Shown: positions 33,138 to 46,080 of the stretch, one piece after another
How positions within the stretch are numbered: position 1 is the first letter of the stretch
Layout of the letters: every line of letters starts with the position of its first letter
The notes under the pieces: generated by a model
The model's database searches: none
What the model was told of the DNA's origin: nothing
What the model saw: only the letters and a program-made list of their open reading frames with translations
Position numbers and translations under genes: made by a program
Assembly: GCA_008477525.1 (NCBI GenBank)
Contig: SPDT01000001.1
Location: 1,984,001-2,048,000 of the forward strand
Length of the DNA stretch: 64,000 nucleotides
Direction: 5' to 3'
Origin: Hypomyces perniciosus
Lineage: Eukaryota; Ascomycota; Sordariomycetes; Hypocreales; Hypocreaceae

Positions 33138-35937
33138 TCAAGCTTCTTCATCCGGAGCACCCGGTTGGACAAAGTTCCTCCATTCAAAAACACGATGCAT
33201 GCCTCGTCCATATCCAGTCAAACCTGCCAGCGTGGACGACTTTGGGCGTTCTTCACTACGTCGTCCCCGCCGTCTCGGGGAGTGAAGTTCAACCTCTCCG
33301 CTATCCTCATTGCCATAGTGATATGGGTCGTGGACAGATCTCGGCGTGGTGTACATCTCGTTGTAATATGCATCACCGCCGAATGGATTCGGTCTCGCCA
33401 TTGGCGGTGGTGCTGGCGCTGTTGTAGGCACTGGTGCATATGGCGGTGGCGGAGGCATCGTGCCCATGCCCATGCCCATTCCCATGCCCATTGCTGGAGT
33501 CATGCTCATGCCCAGACCAATGGTTCCCATGTCTGCGGAGTGCCCCAGAGTCGGGCTCCTCGGATGCAACACGTGGGGGCGCAAGGGAGGTGGCTGCGGA
33601 GATGGTCCTCTTGGCCGCCGTCCGTGACGATTCTCCGACAATCGATCTGCGAGACGTTGCTCCATGGATCCCACCCGCGGGCCTCTGGCACGATTCACCT
33701 CGGAGACATAGCTGCTATAGGGTGGTGGCGGTAGTTGTTGTTGTTGTTGTTGCTGTTGTGTCGGCGGGGCTGGGGCAGAGAGACTCGGCATGCTGGTTCT
33801 TCTATAGTCCTCATTTGGATAGTGCTTGCTTGTGTTACCAAAGCCCGCAGCCTCATCAGCGCCTCTCGTGTCAAATGGATTAGTATCACGATCCTCAGAT
33901 AGCTGCAGTCTCCTGGCTAGATCGGCGTCACGTTGCTCTTGTAGCCGCCGAAGAACCAACTCTTCTTCGTACGTCTGCGGTCGTGGCCGTACAGGCATCG
34001 AGGTAGTTGGCCTCGAATAGGCTCGCAATTCCTCCATTGAGATTGGTCTGTTACTCCGGAGTATCTTTCTCAAGTCCTCAGTGGGAATGTTGAGGTCCCG
34101 CAGCGGGTTGGCTTCAAAGGGATTGTCTCCGTTCTCATAATTAAACCACGGGCAGCTGCAGCCTTTCCACTTGACTCCACAGATCATACAGAACTCGGCG
34201 CCACATCGACTGCTGAAAGTTAGCCACTAGATATGCAGGAGATAAAGCAGAAATGGCAACCCACCAAGTCATATGGTTGCATCCTTCTTTCAGCTCAACC
34301 ATGGCTTTACACCTGTAGCACCTCTTCCAGCCCTCTTCCTTGGCTTGATCCAAGAATCTGCTCATGTCTTCGTCTCTGGGGCAATCTTGAGACGCGTGCC
34401 ACTTGCCGTTGCACTTAGGACAAACCTTGGTTTTGCAGCGACCGCAGCGGGCGACTTTTCTGCCGTCCTCGCCACGGTGAATACTAGCTGGTTTGATCCA
34501 CTCACCGCACCTCTTTGACGGGCAGTAAATTCGATTGCGAGTCGAGTACTCGGCAAACTTGCGGTTCCATGTCCGCTTGAAAGCGGTGTCAAAGAGTCGA
34601 TCGACATGCTTGAGTGGGATGTGGCTCTTGCAGCATCGTGGCGGCATGTGTTGCGGGTCGACAATGGACATTTCAAAGAGTCGTTTCAGACAATTGTTGC
34701 ACATGCGATGGCCACATTTGAGGTCAGCTCCTTTGGAAGATGATACTTCCTCCATACAAGCGATACACTGGGCACTTTATCACTGTAGGTCAGTTGAAGA
34801 GTCCATGCAATGGCTGTAGGATCTCTTACCCCTTGCGTGATTTCTCTGGCTTGAATGGCTTTTCCACTCTGAAAAACTTGTCTGGGGACGAACGCCTGGA
34901 TGGCGGTGCACCAAAAATGGTCCCCAGTATTCGAGCTGGCCCGGACGATCTCGACCTGATGGTGGTATTTGACCTCCGAGGCTGAGAAGAATCACCGTAG
35001 GCCGATTCAGCTGATCGATATCCTCGCCTAGACGGCTTGATGATACTGCTCCAAAGTCAACATCTCTGATGTGTAAACAATGGGATTTATTGACTAACCT
35101 CTTTGATGCTACCGGTGGTCGCGAGTCTTCAATGACGTTTCTCGTCAACTGATAGCGGTTGGCCATGTCGGGTGATTCGCTCCTCTCGCGTGTCCTAGAG
35201 TGCCTCGAGTGCCTTGAGTGTCTCGAGTGTCTTGAGTGAGCCCTCGAGGACCGTGTCGAGGCCACTTCGCTCATGGAGTGCGCGGGTTCTGTCTCCTCCC
35301 GCTCGTTGTCCGAATGGTAGCGTCTACTAAACCCTCTTCGATAACGGTTTCTATCTGGGGAAGAATCACGGTAGTCGTCGCGACTGGATACACGTTGCCT
35401 GCTGTGAGGAGAGGAACTATCGTTCATCACCTCCTCCACCTCAATCGAGTCGTGGTCGTTTTTGCCGTAAGACGATACACTGGGAGACCGGTGCGATGAT
35501 GGTTCTGAATACGCGCCCGGCATGAGGCGCCGACGCGGGTATCCCGGGGGAGAGGAATTCCTCCTTGCACGGGGCTGCTCGCCAGCGGAGTCGTCCTCAC
35601 CGTCATAAGCGTCCAGCAGCGTGCCCTTTGGCCGCCTGTATGCGTCCGACGCGGCCCTGGCCAGTTGCGGAGCAGGAGGCCACGGCGGCATGGTGGAATG
35701 GGCAGTGACATCCAAATCTCTCGAGGTGCTGGGCTCCCTCCTGCGCATGGTCAGTTGCGGCGGCGACGGCGCCAGATCCAGGCGTCTTTGTACTTGGGCG
35801 CTGCCGCGAGGGTGAGGCTGTGGAGGGTCTGCCTCGTCGAAGCGCGTGTTCCAATCGCTCGATTCACCCGCCCTGAGCCTCCGGCGTCCAAGCCTGGCGT
35901 TGCCAGCCCCGGTGTCTCGAGTTGAGTCTAGTCCCAT
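33138..35937 (-). CDS. RBR (RING-IBR-RING) E3 ubiquitin ligase
   Basis: Four exons (35099-35937, 34830-35045, 34265-34774, 33138-34209) give 878 aa with consistent phases. Residues 1-340 are disordered and Arg/Ser-rich, with five tandem HSR units near 250. The RBR unit starts at Cys355: RING1 (CIACM, then CGHRMCNNC), IBR (YCPSKRCGEWI, CGRCKTKVCPKCNGKWH), and RING2 (CYRC then GCNHMTCRCGAEFC). The Cys after HMT, Cys522, is at the catalytic thioester position of RBR enzymes and is split by intron 3. The acceptor is of the NAGNAG type, so a one-residue variant is possible. The C-terminal 340 residues have a Gln run, a PPPPYSSY motif that could bind WW domains, and a Gly-Met repeat (MGMGMGMGMG). 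Fungal proteins of this family are poorly studied; ubiquitin transfer is inferred from the domain. Confidence 0.9.
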
Positions 35938-38000
35938 GGTGTCTGCTGGCGGTGGTGGGAGGGAGGGCCACCACTCGCTCATCCAACTCAGGCCCTTCAC
36001 TTCGGTTGACGTCGGTTCACTTGACTTCAACTCGCCTCCTCCTCTCTCTCTTTCTGTCTCTCACTCTCTCGCTTTCTCTCTCTGTCCCCAGGCTGCAGCG
36101 TTGGGCTTCGATTCGGCTACCGCGCGCACGCACAGGCACACGCGGCGGGGGGGACCGTAGTGTGCGCTTTTTGGAAACGCTCAGCAAAACAGGGGGCGGA
36201 GCGTGCGAGGGGAAAAAAAATTATGGTGCTGCAGTTGGATTATGCAGGAGGCGATCGCAGCCTCGTGGGCCAGTCAGGAACGTCCACGCTGCACCAGCTA
36301 TGGCATCCCACAGCGCTCTGATTGGAGTCAAGGGGCCACAGGGTGCATGACCACCGTCAGATTGCCGTTGGGCGAGAAGGGAGCCTGCAAATTGGGCCGC
36401 TAGAACGATTCGCCCAGCAGTATGGGATGGCGCTCGACCACCCGCTCGGAAGAGAGAGGGCTTGACCCAAATGGGCCGTCTGAGGGTCAGGCTCCAACGC
36501 GAGAGGACAGGCGGGAGAAGGACAAGAACAGAGAGGGATGGTCAAGTGGCCTGTCCCCTCCCAGAAACCGGTTTGCGACGCTGTCCACCTCAAATCTGCA
36601 GGGAACGATAGGATTCCGATTTCTCTCCGTCTCTCTCTGCTTGGCACACTGCACCAAAGACAGGAAAAGAAAGGGTGAAGACCGAGCTGGGCTAAAAAGG
36701 CAGAATAATAGTCTGCCTTGCGTCTTTAGTCTTCACAAACAGCTTTAAGGATGGCGTTGGAAAAAAACAAAATCCATTTGCCGGAGACAAAACAAATCCG
36801 TTTTGGAATCCACCCAAATGGCGGTGGTTGGCATCAAAAACATCACGTGTGGGGGTTGGGGACATGGAGTCACGAAGCTGACAGGCAATGCTACTCCTCC
36901 TCCTACTACTGCTACTACTGCTACTACTGCTAGTACTACTTCGTAGTCATAGGCACTCCGTACTAGTGAATCAATGAATGGCATGGAGCACCTGACCAAT
37001 GCTATGGACCTGGTTGCCTGGACACGCATATTGCTAGCAGTCAGCCGCGGGTCTCATAGTAATTCCTTTGCGTATTCCGCATCGGATCATCACGGAGCAG
37101 GTGTCCAGCCGTGCGTGACTCCTTTGCAGCCTTGGGGGACTCGGCATTTGCGTCTCGTTTCCCACCAAAAGCCAGCCCATCAATTCGTGACCCAAGTCTG
37201 CCCGCCCAACTGCCCAACAGCTCTGATGTTTGAATCCGCGCCCTGCGGGCCAACGGCTCGGCCCCTAGCGGGGTTGTTCGCCGGCCCGTCACCCGCACCG
37301 GCGCCTGCATAGTCTGTCGTTGGCTCCGGTTCCGGATCCGTGACACGGGGTTTAATCCCGGAGTCAAACGTGTTGATACCAGCGGTTATATACCTTTCTG
37401 ATGTTATAAATGATATGGTCCGTCCCCAGTTTGCATGCTGTGCTGTTTGGTACGAAGCACTCGATCTGGCCATTATAATTACAGACTCCATGACGCAGAG
37501 TTCGATACTGGGTAGTATGTGTCTCCAAGAGCTATGATGACACGATGACATACCAAGTATACCCGCTGATAGGGTTGCAGCAAACTCATAACCAGGTCGT
37601 TCACTAAACAAGAAATGTTGGAAACCCCTCGACTTTTATACAACATCGTCGAGTGTAAGAAACCAAACATCCCCAATTCTCCTTGGCTGCAGCTGTAAAT
37701 GCATACCCCAACTTGACTGGCTAGTAGTCGGTCCGACTGACACATAGATGCAATCTAGCTCCCAAATTCGGCAGCAGACATCAGCCGTTGAAGCAGTGTA
37801 ACGTCTGCTGCACACTGAGCCGCATTGTAGGACCCTCCCGCGAACATTTTGTCATACATATGGTATCACCCTACTTCGTAGAGACAGCTACAATATCACC
37901 AGATGTGCAATATAGGTCTGAGAAATTCTCTTTTCTTTCTTTCTATATACATATATTCATTATATATACCACAAGCTTAGCCGTCTCATTTCTAGAGCCT
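35938..38000. other. Intergenic with a GC-rich unexplained patch
   Basis: The first 250 bases are the CT-rich leader region of the RBR ligase. A trinucleotide tract (ACT/CTG units) lies at about 36895-36935. From about 37150 to 37370 base composition jumps to very GC-rich with short inverted pieces (GCCGGCCCG, GCACCGGCGCC); it does not look like its surroundings and may be a fragment of a dispersed repeat. The rest to 38000 holds only short frames. Confidence 0.5.
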
Positions 38001-39342
38001 TCACTCGTCAAAAATAGCAGTCGTAATCTGGCCATCAATATTCGCATAAGCCACAAAGTTACCCAGCTTGCCCGTCTTAACATCTCTCTCGATGAAAACA
38101 ACACGTCCATCGAACTGGTGGCCGACAGCGAGCAGGTTTCCAGCCTTGTTGATAGAGAACTGGCGGGGGAAGCGACCACCGGCAGGAGCAATCTGAATGG
38201 GGTTGAGTTTGCCTGTAGCAGCGTCGATAGAGAAATTGATAATCGGGTCTGAGACGATTTGGGTAGAGTTGTTGACGTCAAAGTTGGGAATCTTAAGGTT
38301 GTTCTCGCCGCGGGATGAAACGAGAGCGAATCTGCTATCGGGCTGAAGAAGTCAGCGTTAGGGAGGACTCTAGAGAAAAGGAAAGAAAAATGGTATGGGA
38401 AAGCTCACAGAAATGACAATCTCGGCGACATAGGCACCCTGAGGCACCGTCGTGCCGGCGCCATGAGTGGGAATGTTGAAAATCTCAGTAAACTTGATAG
38501 ACCCGCTGGGATATGTAACGCAAAAACCAATGATGGTGTTTGACAGCTCATTGACGACGTAGGCGTAGGTCTTCTTGCCCTTGACGACGAAAGCCAAGTG
38601 TCTGGGACCCGAGCCAGGCTTGACGCTCACCGATCGGAGGTCCTTGAGAGCCAGTGTTTTCTCGTTGAAGGAGTAGGTGTAGATGAGATCGGCACCCAGG
38701 TCAGGGACAAGGAGGAACTTGCCCGTGGGGTCAAGCACGGCCTCGTGAGGGTGGGGAGCATCCTGGCGATCAGGAATGGTGCCGGGCTTGCTCAGCTTGT
38801 ACTGCTTGGTCTCAAGCTTCTTGAGGTTGGAGGGATTGGAGATATCCCAGGTAGTAAAGGCAGAACCGCCGCTAGAGAAGGATCCGTGGTTAGTATGTGA
38901 TGCCCCCTTTTCAATGACAGGATTAAAGGTATACTCACTAATGAGCGACAGCTAGGCCGTTGCGTTTCTTGCCAAATATGACGGCACTGACAGGGCCATT
39001 GGGAGTGCTTGACTGGCTGAGTTTCGCCAGTGAACCGTCAGAGTTGGTCCTGAAGGATGTGAGCGAGCCATCAGGTGTATTGAAACCCTCATTGGTGCAG
39101 TAGAGCGTGGCACCCGAGTGGTCCAGTGTCAGCCATGATGGGTTATCTGAGCAGCCCTGAGAAACCGAGATAGGCGTCAGAGCTTGGATCGGCTTAGCCG
39201 GGGTGCGAAGAGAATTGGTGAAGTTCAAGGTCGAGACGGTGCCAGCGTAGGACGACACATAGACCAGGTTCGCGGAAGCAAGACTGCCCGCGCAAAGCAA
39301 CGACAAGACAAGGCTCTTAGAGAAACTGCGACGGTTCGTCAT
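38001..39342 (-). CDS. Secreted lactonase-family beta-propeller protein
   Basis: Three exons (38939-39342, 38409-38871, 38001-38342), introns 67 and 66 nt, give 402 aa. The N-terminus MTNRRSFSKSLVLSLLCAG is a signal peptide with a likely cut after SLASA. The body is a seven-bladed propeller of the lactonase family (6-phosphogluconolactonase-like, PF10282): LVYVSSYAGTVSTL, DNPSWLTLDHSGATLYCTNE, DAPHPHEAVLDPTGKFLLVP, GSGPRHLAFV and ALVSSRGENNL. Fungal secreted members are not shown to act on 6-phosphogluconolactone; some family members are muconate lactonizing enzymes. Because it is exported, a role outside the cytosolic pentose phosphate pathway is likely. One potential N-glycosylation site, NFT, is near residue 40. 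Confidence 0.88.
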
Positions 39343-40730
39343 AGCGGCAGGATAATAGCGAATCGACAAACTACGGATGACGATTGATGAGGGAGGGAGT
39401 GATGTCAGAGACAAAATGGACCAAAGACGTGGCTGGTCACGTAGCTATATACATACATATCCGGGTCCCTGGGATCGGCAGACCCGGGGGCAGCCCCAGG
39501 GGCGGCCCAACTGTTTCCTGGTTTCAGTCAATTGAACAACCTGAGCGCCCGCAGATGTAACCCCAGCTCGCAGAGGAGAGGTCAGAAGAGCGACCCAAGA
39601 CCAGGAACAATCTGACCCAGAGCCACGTCCTGTCAATGTAACTGTAGCAATCGGCCATCCATGGCGCCCTTCAAAGTGGGGGGATTGTTTTGTTTATAAG
39701 CCCATGTCACTGTGACTTCCCTACCCTCGAGGACATCTGTGAGCCGCCTATGCGTATCAGAGCGCTTTCAGATCTTTCCTTTAAACCCCATCAGATTTGA
39801 ATTATTATAAAGATATCGATAGACACAAGGCCCTTTGTCCCTGGAATGCCCCCAGGCCAAAATCTCTCGTTAGGGGACTGATGAGATCACCCATGCGGAG
39901 AATGTGGGGGAGAGTGAGATCAGGAGAAGTGGCTGCTGACGGGCTGCACCCGAAAACGGCCCCTTGGAGGTTTATACGGCGGTTAAAACCACATTTTCTC
40001 GAGCTTTACTATTCCAGGTCAATGTTAAAGGCTTGGCTACGCCCTGAGCACCTGCCGAAAAGGGCCTATTGTGGATTCTGGTTTCGTTTACGGAGTACTG
40101 GCTTATGTATTACTTCGTACTTCGTACCTGTATTTATACGCTCCAGGTTGAGGGCATCATGTAATACTTGTTCACTTCATCTATTTTTACAGTACACCAA
40201 AATATAATTCTTGGCATTGTAAGCCCTATAAGTAGTATCTATCTCTAAGGATCAAATGGACACCCTGAAGTATTGAAACATGAGATCTTTGGCTGTTCTC
40301 AGCACCAAATTCGTCATCGTTCCAGTCTTCCAACATTCTCCTATCCCAGCCCCCATCTGACCCCCATATTCCAACCCCACCATCCATCCTCCGAAGACGT
40401 AACATCTCGCATCTCATGCAAGACATCACTAAGTACGAAGTAATGCGCCGTAATTCTGCGGGGGGCTGGCAACTACGGAATTCCACATTCAATATTGACG
40501 GGGACATTGTTTCGAGCGTCGGTTTGTTTATCTGGCTGTTGTAATTGATATGTATGTCTGTTTACTTTGTACTGTCATTTTATGCAACTGCCCTACTCCA
40601 AAACACTACCGTTGCACCTAATTGCGTTGGTTTTCAACTGCTTTCATATCAATGCCTCGCTCTTCCTGGTATCACAATCCTATTCTTGCCACTAAAATCT
40701 AAGCAAGGGTATTCTTTATATCAATACTCA
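39343..40730. other. Intergenic between lactonase and Cho2 genes
   Basis: Contains the lactonase promoter (C-rich repeats near 39480-39510) and the 3' UTR of the Cho2 gene. A TACGGAGTA motif and an ACTTCGTACTTCGTAC repeat lie at about 40091-40125. Open frames here are short and unsupported. Confidence 0.6.
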
Positions 40731-43700
40731 TCACGCCTTTCCGGCATATTCCTGAGTGGTCGGGGTTGTAGTGCCCTTGGAGTGGGACATGCTGTAAGGG
40801 GCCTGCAGAGTAACGTTGTTAGCTGAAAATCAGGTCACAAGATATGTGACAATACTCACCAGGACATCTTTTGCATTGCAGATTCTCCAGGCCAGTTTCC
40901 TCACATTTCTGTCTGCAAGTACAACGGCCGGAGCAAACTCGATACCAAACATCTCCCGAATGGCGTACACTATTCTCTTCGCATACTTGCCGTCTCGCTC
41001 AACGTGGCTGCCAAAGACCTCATCGACCGTGGTTGGTGCAATATCCTCATCTCGGTCCAGACAGTTCTGGATAACAGGTAGAATAGCCAACTCGACGGCC
41101 TTTGCGTACATGCCCTTTGTATCAACGTCGACATCATCCTCGGCAAACTTGCCGATACGAATCTCAAATGGCTCTGATATGCTCATGACTGTATGGTGTC
41201 CACCATGATGATATCTGAATTCAAACACACCTTGAGTCCACCACAGCTTGTCACCTTGGAACATGACTTCGCCCTCGACCATGTCAGTGTCGGAAGAATC
41301 AGCCTGTGCGACGCTATGCTCATGGGTGATAATACTGCTGTCGGCTGTCAAGGCATCGTAGCTGCCAGCATTCGTAGGAGCCCATCTTCCCAGGGATGGA
41401 ACTTCGGTAGCCTCGCGGGAGCGATTGTCAGTGACCATATATAGGCCGATCCAATCCTGCTTGCTGTGGTTCGCAGGCGCTCTCCATTTCACCCTGAGGG
41501 GCGCACCATATTCATAAGTCATGGTCTTCACTGGCTTGGAGAAACGGCCCGGAAGACTTTCCTTTCCTGTAGCTCTCTCATCGACAGAGGATTGAAGTGA
41601 TGGAGTTCCCTCAATGTTAAGTGAGTACTGCTTGGGATCAAGTCCGGTCAAATCAGGGGCAATTCTGGTGATGGTGAGGCGAGCTGGTGCCATGTTGAAA
41701 AGAACAGAAGTGTCGCGGACAATGGTCTTGACGCCAGAAGCAAACTTGGGACGGGCACTGTCAAGGAAGTCCTCGACAAATTGCGATGTCTCATCCAAAA
41801 CCTTATCCATGCTCTCCTGCCATCCCTTGACGGGAGTTGGCAACGACTTCTTGATGAACTTGGTGAGGCCAGCTTCCCGTCGCATACTTCGACCGTAAAT
41901 CTTTTGCATGTGTGGCCGCTCAATGAACGAAATGAAAATGACATTGAGGAGCTGAGTGACTAGGGCCATGATGAAGATAGATCTGCTCCAAGTGATGAGA
42001 GCAGCACCCCAGATACCCGCGGTTCCAAAAACCCTCTCGGGATTGTTGAGGAAACGGTAAATGGAGGTGTACGTGAGCTTAGCCTCGTGGTCAAAGAAGA
42101 AATCACCACAAAACCAACCGAATTCACCGAGCGAATCATACACGCTAAAGGCTGTCCATAGCTGCAGAGCAATCAAGCCGGCTCCAAGGACGTGCTTGAG
42201 CAGCACCAATCCGTAGCCCCAATCCGCAGGGGGGTTGTACATCTTCCAGCAAGCGGCAATGAAGGACGTGTTGCACATAATCATGCTGATGTGGTACATC
42301 CCTTTCCACTGGCGCCATGCCTCACCAGCGCTCTCACCGTACTTGAGAAAGTGACGAGTCCACATCTTGGTTTTGGATTGTCTGTCAAGAATAATGCCAA
42401 GACCAAGGTGATACCATATGCGCCAGAGCAATGCGTGGCCAACAAAGAGGGCTTTCCAAAGAGAAGTTGTTGGCGTTGCCAATGCGAGTGTGGCCACATA
42501 AAGAGGAAGAATAACAACAACACAGTCGGGGACTCGGAATAAGTCCATATTGTTGAAGCCGACGAGATTGTGAACTGGGGGAGGCATGTCCTTTTTAGAA
42601 GTGGAGACGACCGGAGTGAATGTACCATCTGAACGAAGTTCCAGGGCCGCGATGGGAGCGTCCCGAGTTGGGGTGGCAACTCTCTCTCGTGGAGGGGGAG
42701 GGTTATAAGTCTTGTCAATGTGCGGGTTTTCCACAGTCACGAGGAAAGCGAACTGAGCAAGATGGGCGAGAATGGAGATGAAGAGGACCTCATAGCTAGC
42801 GGCCATCATTGAGATGCCGTAGTATCCAGCATAGCCAATTGAGTACATTGGGTGTGGAGCCATCTCAAAGACACCGTCAAATGTCAAGTCCTGGTCAATG
42901 AGGTAGAAGAAGTCACCCCAGTACCAGGCAAAGTCTTTGACGACACGGTGGGCATCCAGCTTGACCCACAAATTGAATCCGATGAGAGCAATGCCCAGAG
43001 CCCATCGTGAGATGCCAATGAGGATGTTCTCGCCTGGGGGGGAACGGCCGCAGACGATGGCGAACAGGCAATAGGACACGAAATCACACATCAAGATCAA
43101 GTCAACGACCCTTCGGAAGACAAGCCATGTGTTGTACTCGATGGGGGCTTTTTCGAATTCGTAGTCCTCGGGGATCTTAGCCTCAAGTTCCCGCTTGAGC
43201 AGTTGGTAGAGCCATGGGCGAGGGTTTTCACCCGTTGTTGGGTTCTCGAAGAGTTTCCATCGCTGGGCCCACGTAATCAAGCGGCGGTGATGCGATTGAA
43301 TGTGTAGCAGGACGCCGATGCCGACGTTGTAAGATGCTCTCCAAAAGAGGAAGACGGCAGCAAAGACAGGGCGTTTCCAACCAGCGGGGAGAAAGCAAGC
43401 AGCTAGAATATGCAGTGCCAAAATGCCCAGAACGACAGCATCCGAAAGATTCTTGGGCTGGCGCGGGTCGAGGAGTTGTGAGACCATGTCATGTGTAGTA
43501 GGCACGACAAAGACTAACACGGCCGAGGCATATGGTCAGTTCCGGGTCTAACATGGTGTAAGTGGATCGGATTGGTGCAATTGCTTGCTCACGTACTTGT
43601 GCCGTCCGGCGTACGACCGAACATTTTCTTGCGCTTGTTGTCGTCCCCAGTCTGGTCGGCAGACAGCGATTCCTTCGGAGCGGCATGACCGCATTGACCG

Positions 43701-43798
43701 GGGTCGGCACTGGCATATGCGTCCGGCGAACCCTCTCGGGTCTGCCGGTGACGCAACTCAGCGGCATCCTTTGCAGGAAGCTCGGCGGCTGTACTCAT
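40731..43798 (-). CDS. CHO2: Phosphatidylethanolamine N-methyltransferase Cho2
   Basis: Three exons (43597-43798, 40860-43513, 40731-40802) give 975 aa; the last is a 72-nt exon that adds [16 protein letters not shown]. The cytosolic N-terminus (1-70) is hydrophilic. The membrane part has two repeated PEMT modules, each with several helices and the conserved F-W-GDFF signature ([34 protein letters not shown]). The second repeat is followed by a C-terminal cytosolic beta-rich domain (about 600-950). Cho2 makes the first methylation of phosphatidylethanolamine with S-adenosylmethionine in the ER, on the way to phosphatidylcholine. The length fits fungal Cho2 (870-970 aa). Without the last exon the main frame would end a few codons later in a read-through intron, so the splice site decides the C-terminus. 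Confidence 0.95.
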
Positions 43799-45077
43799 GA
43801 TGGACGGAGTTGAGGATCGTCCGAGTGAGCCAGATTGGAGGTGAAAGGAGGGAGGAGGGAGATCGAGGAGAACGAGGATGGATTGAACTGCCCGCTTGTG
43901 GGTTATGATTCGGTATTTAGCTGGCTTCCTCTATGGGCTCATCAATACCCAATCACGGCGCTGGGAGCAGTTTGTTGAGAAACTGCTGCAGGCCCTCCCG
44001 CTCGACCTCAGGAAGCCGCTAAATTGCTGCAGTTCCGAAGCGAACGTGATGCGGCTCAATGTCGACTGTTGAAGGTGGGCAACCCAGATATCCTTCACAC
44101 AAGACGCGTATTCCCCAGTCTCTTTGCCATGCAGTTGATGATAAAGTCAAAGTGTCTCCAAGGGCCAAAGGCCTGTTTTTGCGTTGTGGTATCAGCCGGA
44201 AACGCTGACAAGGGAGAAAGGGGCATCTGAGCACGCGGGGCGGCGGCGGAGGACACACTGCGTCGTCGTAGTAGTAGTAGCTGTTAGTGGGGTAGTCTAT
44301 CGTCACTAACAGCTAAATAGGTGGTTCTAGTACCTACTAGCAGCAGTACGTACGTACTATGTCCGGAGTACCTACTATTGGTGCATAGGCTGAATTTGGC
44401 TATAGGAATATGCCATATTTAGGCACATTCCGTCCAAACGCTTTCAATTCCCATATCGCAATCCCTAGGGAGCCTCGTAGTTTGATTGAACTAGCAATTA
44501 TCATCGACATTACCCATCTGCTCTACAGATATGCGAGGCTGACTACGAAGTATAGGTATGAGACGTTTCCTCAATTAAAGCCACGATTGCCCCAGAGAGA
44601 GGCCTCACGTCAAGCTGCAATCACATGCCAAAAGACCGCCAATTAATCCCCACTGCCCTAAAAATCCCACCCAACAGCTACGTACCCCACCTTCGTAATT
44701 GCGGGGCCCCAATGAGGGTTTCTCAACACACATTCGAGAAATTCAGTCAGCATCCAGACAAGCATAAGCTACAGTCTCTTCGGTCTCTTCCAACCTGAGG
44801 CGAGCGGTGCAAAAAGTAAATGCTCTTATATAAAAGCACCCAAGACTCTACTCTCATGTGGCACTCGTGAGGCTTACTTCCTTAATATTATCTAAGCCCT
44901 CCCTCAATTATGCTCCGGTAAAGCAATGAGGAATAGCTTGGTTCATCACTAGTCTCATTCATAGATCACATCACCATAACATCATATAAACAAAGGATTC
45001 AATCTAGCTATTCAGCCTAGAGTCGTAACAGATGCATTACCATATCCCCAACCATCCCATGACAAGAGAAAAACAGC
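43799..45077. other. Intergenic upstream of CHO2
   Basis: Upstream of CHO2 and downstream of the eIF3g gene. Holds a short TAG/GTA trinucleotide tract near 44262-44280 and TACGTACGTAC near 44346-44356. No ino-type regulatory motif was positively identified. No gene seen. Confidence 0.6.
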
Positions 45078-46080
45078 TTATTGAGCCTTCTTCGCAAACT
45101 CCACCCTGAGAATAAGATGCTTGAAACCAAATCCATCCATCTTGTTGCACGCCGTGACGGCATCGCTGTGGTCTGCAAAGCTGATGAAGGCAAATCCCTT
45201 GGCCATACCGGTTTCCCGGTCCTTGGCAAGGAACACTCTGGTAACACGACCAAAGCGCTCGAACATGTCTCGCAACTCCGACTCCTCCGCCATCTCGGAC
45301 ACCTAGTAAGAATGATTAGCGTCATAGCTTCTGAATAATGCTCCGGGGTCATGCATACGTTGGTAACGCGCAATGTCGCAAAGTCGTCCCTCTCGCCATA
45401 CTTTGATCCGCCCATCCGCTCTCCGGCACCAGCACGGTCGCCACGCAGCGCCGGAGGAACGTACGAGCCCTTCTTTCCAGGTCCAGCAGCGCCAGCAGTC
45501 GCCGAGTCGTCGGCCAGTCCTGGTGCAGCTTCGGGGGCGCTCGTCTCTCCGATAGGTGCCATCGTATCCTTGTAGGGACATCTGGCCGTAAAATGCTCGC
45601 CATTGCAGATACGGCACTTGACCTTCTTGTCCTTGAGCTTGTCCTTCATTGCCTGTGCGTTGGCATCCGCACCCTCCTCCTTAGCATCCTTGCGCCATGA
45701 GACGCTGGGTCGGAAGATGATGTTCTCGCCGACGGAGGTCGTATCAGGGGCAGGGCCAGGCACGTCCTTGGCACTCAGGCCGAATTTGCTCCATGTTTTC
45801 CGGTTGGCGACACGGGGGTTAACTGTCTCGGTGTGGGTAACGTAGCGAATGCGGCGAGTCGTCTTCACTTTCTGGCCCTGATCGTTGTAGCGGAATGTGA
45901 TAACGGTCTTGGTTCCATCCTTGTTGGAGATGGTTTGAGGGGGAGGGAGTTCGGTGCTGGTCTCCTCGATGTCATCGTCGTCGGCCCAATCGTGCCTTTT
46001 GGATGGTGGGGTTAGCGAGACTTTGTCAACAGTGAACTGGGTGATGCTCACTTGGGCTTGGGTGGCAATGCGGTAGCCAT
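45078..46080 (-). CDS. TIF35: Translation initiation factor eIF3 subunit g
   Basis: Three exons (46052-46080, 45359-45995, 45078-45302) give 296 aa. Exon 1 codes MATALPPKP plus two bases; the 56-nt intron (branch site CGCTAACC) joins in frame to [11 protein letters not shown], the usual acidic start. The N-terminal half is the eIF3g domain, with a CCHC zinc knuckle C137-x2-C140-x3-H144-x4-C149 ([13 protein letters not shown]). A Gly/Ala-rich linker follows, then a C-terminal RRM (about 215-293) with the RNP1-like motif [11 protein letters not shown] and a first strand [10 protein letters not shown] spanning the last intron. The protein is part of the eIF3 complex, binds eIF3i and contacts mRNA during scanning and reinitiation. 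Confidence 0.95.

Noticed and set aside
42281..42718. 145-codon frame inside the Cho2 gene
   Set aside because: It lies in another phase of the confirmed methyltransferase exon, so it is a shadow frame.
46052..46080. eIF3g starting at the non-ATG codon at 46051
   Set aside because: That frame begins inside an intron; the ATG at 46080 with a 56-nt intron keeps phase and gives the usual N-terminus.
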